From contig CAMOEO010000041.1 of the NCBI GenBank assembly GCA_946612175.1, forward strand, positions 1 through 13,775: a stretch of 13,775 bases of DNA, given 5' to 3'. The DNA is from an uncultured Verrucomicrobiota bacterium. Lineage in GTDB: Bacteria; Verrucomicrobiota; Kiritimatiellia; RFP12; UBA3636. Below the pieces are notes generated by a model. That model saw only the letters and a list, made by a program, of their open reading frames with translations, made no database searches and was not told the origin of the DNA. Shown one piece after another: positions 11,207-13,775 of this stretch (positions are counted from its first letter, which is position 1; every line of letters begins with the position of its first letter). A program made the translations under genes and the position numbers.

Positions 11207-13651
11207 CTACGCCCCGAAGCCGAGGCGGCGCGGGGCGGTGCGGTCGAAGTCGCCGGCGGGCGGGAGGGCGGCCTTGCGGTCGGACTCCTCGCGCAGGGCG
11301 GCGAGGCGGCGGGCGTTGGTGCGGCCGCCGGGCAGGTAGTCGAGCCGCTGGCGCACGGTGCGGAAGTCCCCCGGGCAGAGGTCCGGGATGGCCTCCAGCT
11401 CCGCGGCCTCCTCCTCCGTGAGCGGGTCGCCGAAGAAGCGGTCGAAGAACGTCCGCTTGCCGGCCGCGTCGAGGTAGCCGAAGGCGAGCTTGAAGGTGAA
11501 GCGGCGCAGCACGGCGGGGTCGAGCGACGAGGGGAAGTTCGTCGCGGCGACGAAGAGCCCCTTGAAGTCCTCGAGGCGCTCCAGCAGCTCGTTCGTCTCG
11601 GAAACCTCCCAGCTGTGGGTCGCGCCGGCGCGGGAGCGCAGGAAGGAGTCCACCTCGTCGAGGAAGAGGACGGCGCCGTCGGCCTCGGCCTCCTTGAACG
11701 CGCGGGCGATGCGCTTCTCCGTCTCGCCGACGAACTTGTCCTTGAGGTCGCTCGCGCCGAGCGTGACGACCTTGCGGCCGAGCTGCTCGCCGAGCCACTT
11801 CACGAACTCGGTCTTGCCGCATCCGGGAGGGCCGGAGAGCAGCACGTTGAGGCGCGGCGGGTCGCGGCGCGCGGCGCCGTCGCCCTCGTCGCCGGCGAAG
11901 AGGCGGCGCAGGAACTCGCGGGAGGCGGCGAGCACGTCGGAGGGCGGGACGTCGCCCTTCACGGAGAGCCCGTCGAGGACGTAGCCCGCCGAGACGCGCT
12001 TGCTCTCCGCCGCGGGGCGGAAGCGGACGCCGAGGAGCCGGGCGTGGCTCTCGAGGAGGCGGTTCGCCAGCGCGAGCGCCGCCTCGCGGCCCTCGCGCCC
12101 GGCGACGCCGGTGGCGGCGAGGTTCTCGCAGACGCGCGAGACGATGCCCGCGGCGACGGGGAAGCGCTCGGCCAGGTTCGCGAGGTCCTCCTCGCGGAGC
12201 GTCCCGTCGAGGCCGAAGCGCCGGACGGCGTTGCGCCAGACGGCGGTGCGCTCGCGGGCCCCGAGCGGCTCGAAGCGCACGGCGTAGTCGAAGCGCCGCA
12301 GGTTCGAGTCGGGGAGGCACTCCGGGTCGAGGTTGCCGAGCCAGACGCGGACGAAGCGGCCGTCGTCGAGCGCGCGGTTGAGGCGGTTGGCGCCGACGCA
12401 GCCGAGCAGGGTGTCGGCCTCGTCCACGACGAGCAGGTCGCGCGCCGGGTCGCACTGGCGCTCGGCGACGGCGAGCGCGCCGAGGCGGAACGCCGCCTGC
12501 CCGGCGGAGCCGGTCCGAATCTCGCGGCGGCGGTCCCGGGACTCCGTTTCGTCGATGGCGACGGCGACCGGGCGCATGCCGAGCCTCTCGGCGAGCGCGC
12601 GGGCGAAGCTCGTCTTGCCCGCGCCGGCGACGCCGTGCAGCAGGATGTCGATGCCGCGCCCGCCGCGGTCGGCGCGCGCCAGCGCGGCGATGGTCTCGCC
12701 GTGCCCGCGAACCTCCTCGGAGAAGAACTCCCAGGGCAGCGGCTCCGTCTCGAGCGGACGGTAGAACGCGCTCCGGAGGTCGCTCTTTCCGGTCCCGGCG
12801 AAGAAGCGCCCGACGCGGCGCGAGAGGGAGAGGTCGTCCTCGTCCACCAGCCCGTAGCGCAGCAGGCTGGCGTCGCCCGAGAGCGCGTCGCGGACGGCGT
12901 CCGGCTTCGCGCCGAGCACGGCGGAGGCGATGCGCACGAAGGCGATCTGCCCCCGCGGGGAGGGGAACGGGTCCGTCGTGATGCAGCGGAACCAGTCGCA
13001 CTCGTCCTGGTAGAACAGGTGCATGAAGACGAGCAGGTCGGTCTCGAGCGCCGAGAGGCGGAGGAGCCTGCGCAGCTCGCCGACGCGGCGGCGGACCGGG
13101 TCGCGGCGCGCCGCCGGGGACTTCGCCTCCTCCTGCGCGAGGCGGCGGCTCGCCAGCGCCGCGAGCCCGCGGCGCAGCGCGTCGATGCCGTCGGTCTTGC
13201 GCCAGACGTCCCGGAGGCCCATCCGGAGCGGCCGGTTCTTCTCGAAGGGGCTGCCCTCCGGGACCTCCGTCCGGTCGCGCTCCGAGCCCGGCTCGGGGCG
13301 GTAGTCAGGCTCGTCGGCGTCCATCGAGGAGAAGAACTCCTCGGGGTCCATCATCTCCGGCTCGTCCGAGCCGATGCCGTTCGCGCACGCGGGGGCCTTC
13401 TCCTCCTCGGCGTCCTTCCGGCGGCGGTTCTTGCGCGGGCGGCCGAAGCGGTCCATCCCGTCCGCCTTGAACGCCGGCGCGCAGACGCGCAGCGCCTCCT
13501 CGCGGGAGGAGAACAGGTCGGCGGCGTCGGCGAAGAAGCCGTCGTCGTGCAGGTCGCGGTCGAGGTTCAGCGCCGCGTTGTGGAGGAATTCGAGCTTCTT
13601 TCCGGCGAGGAAGGGCGAGAGGGGGTCGAGAATCTTGTGGATGGCGGACAT
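11207..13651 (-). CDS. Tandem AAA ATPase of unknown function, with unusual N-terminal region
   Basis: 814 residues with two AAA modules. AAA1: Walker A GVAGAGKT (340-347), Walker B DLLVVDEADTLL (405-416), NLRRFDYAVRF (450-460). AAA2: Walker A GPPGCGKT (607-614), Walker B AVLFLDEVDSFL (660-671), sensor-1 VAATNFPSSLD (701-711), paired arginines in VLRRFTFKLAF (714-724). AAA2 is the more canonical, COG0464/SpoVK-like, with ASDLKDKFVGETEKRIARAF before Walker B. The N-terminal ~330 residues have no ATPase motif: a short helical start, a basic patch (RFGRPRKNRRRKD, 68-80), an acidic stretch (95-118), and a helical part (RRLLRLSALETDLLVFMHLF). Members of this broad class remodel or unfold proteins or complexes; the substrate is unknown. 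The ATG at 13651 follows AAGGAGA. The frame upstream is open to the window edge and would encode Leu-Gln-Pro repeats, but the Shine-Dalgarno favours 13651. Confidence 0.82.
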   Translation of the reverse strand: MSAIHKILDPLSPFLAGKKLEFLHNAALNLDRDLHDDGFFADAADLFSSREEALRVCAPAFKADGMDRFGRPRKNRRRKDAEEEKAPACANGIGSDEPEMMDPEEFFSSMDADEPDYRPEPGSERDRTEVPEGSPFEKNRPLRMGLRDVWRKTDGIDALRRGLAALASRRLAQEEAKSPAARRDPVRRRVGELRRLLRLSALETDLLVFMHLFYQDECDWFRCITTDPFPSPRGQIAFVRIASAVLGAKPDAVRDALSGDASLLRYGLVDEDDLSLSRRVGRFFAGTGKSDLRSAFYRPLETEPLPWEFFSEEVRGHGETIAALARADRGGRGIDILLHGVAGAGKTSFARALAERLGMRPVAVAIDETESRDRRREIRTGSAGQAAFRLGALAVAERQCDPARDLLVVDEADTLLGCVGANRLNRALDDGRFVRVWLGNLDPECLPDSNLRRFDYAVRFEPLGARERTAVWRNAVRRFGLDGTLREEDLANLAERFPVAAGIVSRVCENLAATGVAGREGREAALALANRLLESHARLLGVRFRPAAESKRVSAGYVLDGLSVKGDVPPSDVLAASREFLRRLFAGDEGDGAARRDPPRLNVLLSGPPGCGKTEFVKWLGEQLGRKVVTLGASDLKDKFVGETEKRIARAFKEAEADGAVLFLDEVDSFLRSRAGATHSWEVSETNELLERLEDFKGLFVAATNFPSSLDPAVLRRFTFKLAFGYLDAAGKRTFFDRFFGDPLTEEEAAELEAIPDLCPGDFRTVRQRLDYLPGGRTNARRLAALREESDRKAALPPAGDFDRTAPRRLGFGA

Positions 13652-13653
13652 GG

Positions 13654-13663
13654 CGGTCTCCTT
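13654..13663 (-). promoter_or_regulatory. Ribosome-binding site of the double-AAA gene
   Basis: On the minus strand AAGGAGA, with 5 nt (CCGCC) before the ATG at 13651. It is the best Shine-Dalgarno in the window and decides the start against the open frame upstream. Confidence 0.75.
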
Positions 13664-13666
13664 GGG

Positions 13667-13729
13667 TTGAAGAGGTTGAAGGGGTTGAAAAGGTTGAAGA
13701 GGTTGAAGAGGTTGAAAGGGTTGTGGGGG
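13667..13729. repeat. 9-bp tandem repeat (seven units) in the leader of the double-AAA gene
   Basis: Units start at 13667, 13676, 13685, 13694, 13703, 13712 and 13721: TTGAAGAGG, TTGAAGGGG, TTGAAAAGG, two more TTGAAGAGG, TTGAAAGGG and a degenerate TTGTGGGGG. Variation is almost only between A and G. In the mRNA the unit reads CCTCTTCAA. The array ends 3 nt from the Shine-Dalgarno and is in frame with the gene without any stop, so as protein it would read Leu/Phe-Gln-Pro repeats. Confidence 0.92.
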
Positions 13730-13742
13730 GCGGATGGAGGAA

Positions 13743-13771
13743 GGGGGAGGGGGAGGGGAGGGCGGCGGGGG
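13743..13771 (+). other. G-quadruplex-type tract upstream of the AAA leader
   Basis: Runs of 5, 5, 4 and 3 G separated by single A bases, then CGGC and a further run of 5 G, on the plus strand (template strand for the AAA gene). It meets the simple four-run G3+ rule. The matching minus strand is almost pure pyrimidine from the window edge to the repeat array, with no recognisable -10 box, so the promoter probably lies outside the window. Confidence 0.55.
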
Positions 13772-13775
13772 AAGA

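Noticed and set aside
9456..13001. A very long minus-strand open frame of about 1180 codons
   Set aside because: It overlaps the acyl-CoA synthetase and AAA genes in another frame; it is Arg/Pro/Gly/Ala-rich with no recognisable domain, as expected from high-GC shadow frames.
13652..13775. N-terminal extension of the AAA protein through the Leu-Gln-Pro repeat
   Set aside because: No start codon occurs in frame within the window and a strong Shine-Dalgarno marks the ATG at 13651; kept only as a finding to check.

Overview
The window is very GC-rich (roughly 70%), with compact, mostly tail-to-tail or overlapping genes. It looks like chromosome from a PVC-superphylum bacterium. A gut or sediment Kiritimatiellae/Verrucomicrobiota-type organism fits best. 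The main lineage hint is the secreted beta-helix/propeller protein with its C-terminal YGTDG...WLWLP segment, a style I associate with that group. This placement is inference from composition and protein style, not from a marker gene.

Layout, left to right. (1) The 3' end of rtcR, the sigma-54 activator of RNA-repair (rtc) operons, runs off the left edge; its linker carries a 9-bp-period CTAG array. (2) Convergent to it on the minus strand are a full-length EamA/DMT transporter, a half-size EamA-like protein coupled to it by an ATGA overlap, a doubtful small ORF, and a secreted protein in which a BNR/Asp-box beta-propeller seems to sit inside a beta-helical domain. This last gene has a near-consensus sigma-70 promoter. 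(3) A 551-bp gene-free interval (3997-4547) holds two 28-bp direct repeats, two REP-like double-hairpin units, an AT-rich island with a near-palindrome, and a perfect 9-bp-stem hairpin. (4) A minus-strand four-gene run (4548-9459) encodes a UPF0371/DUF1846 protein followed by a three-gene ABC-2 exporter (permease, ATPase, permease). A period-7 tandem repeat lies between the first permease and the ATPase. (5) Divergent from that run is a long-chain acyl-CoA synthetase. Both genes of the pair have plausible promoters placed so close to the ATG that the transcripts should be leaderless or nearly so. (6) Convergent, 2 bp from the synthetase, is an 814-aa double-AAA ATPase whose leader is a seven-unit 9-bp repeat array, flanked by a G-quadruplex-type tract at the right edge.

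The genes do not form one pathway. The four-gene run is the clearest functional unit: a conserved cytosolic protein of unknown activity with an ABC exporter. The most unusual theme is non-coding: short tandem repeats with period 9 (in the rtcR linker and the AAA leader) and period 7 (in the ABC operon), plus a composite REP-like intergenic element next to a strong promoter. I saw no tRNA, rRNA, CRISPR array, transposase or phage gene.
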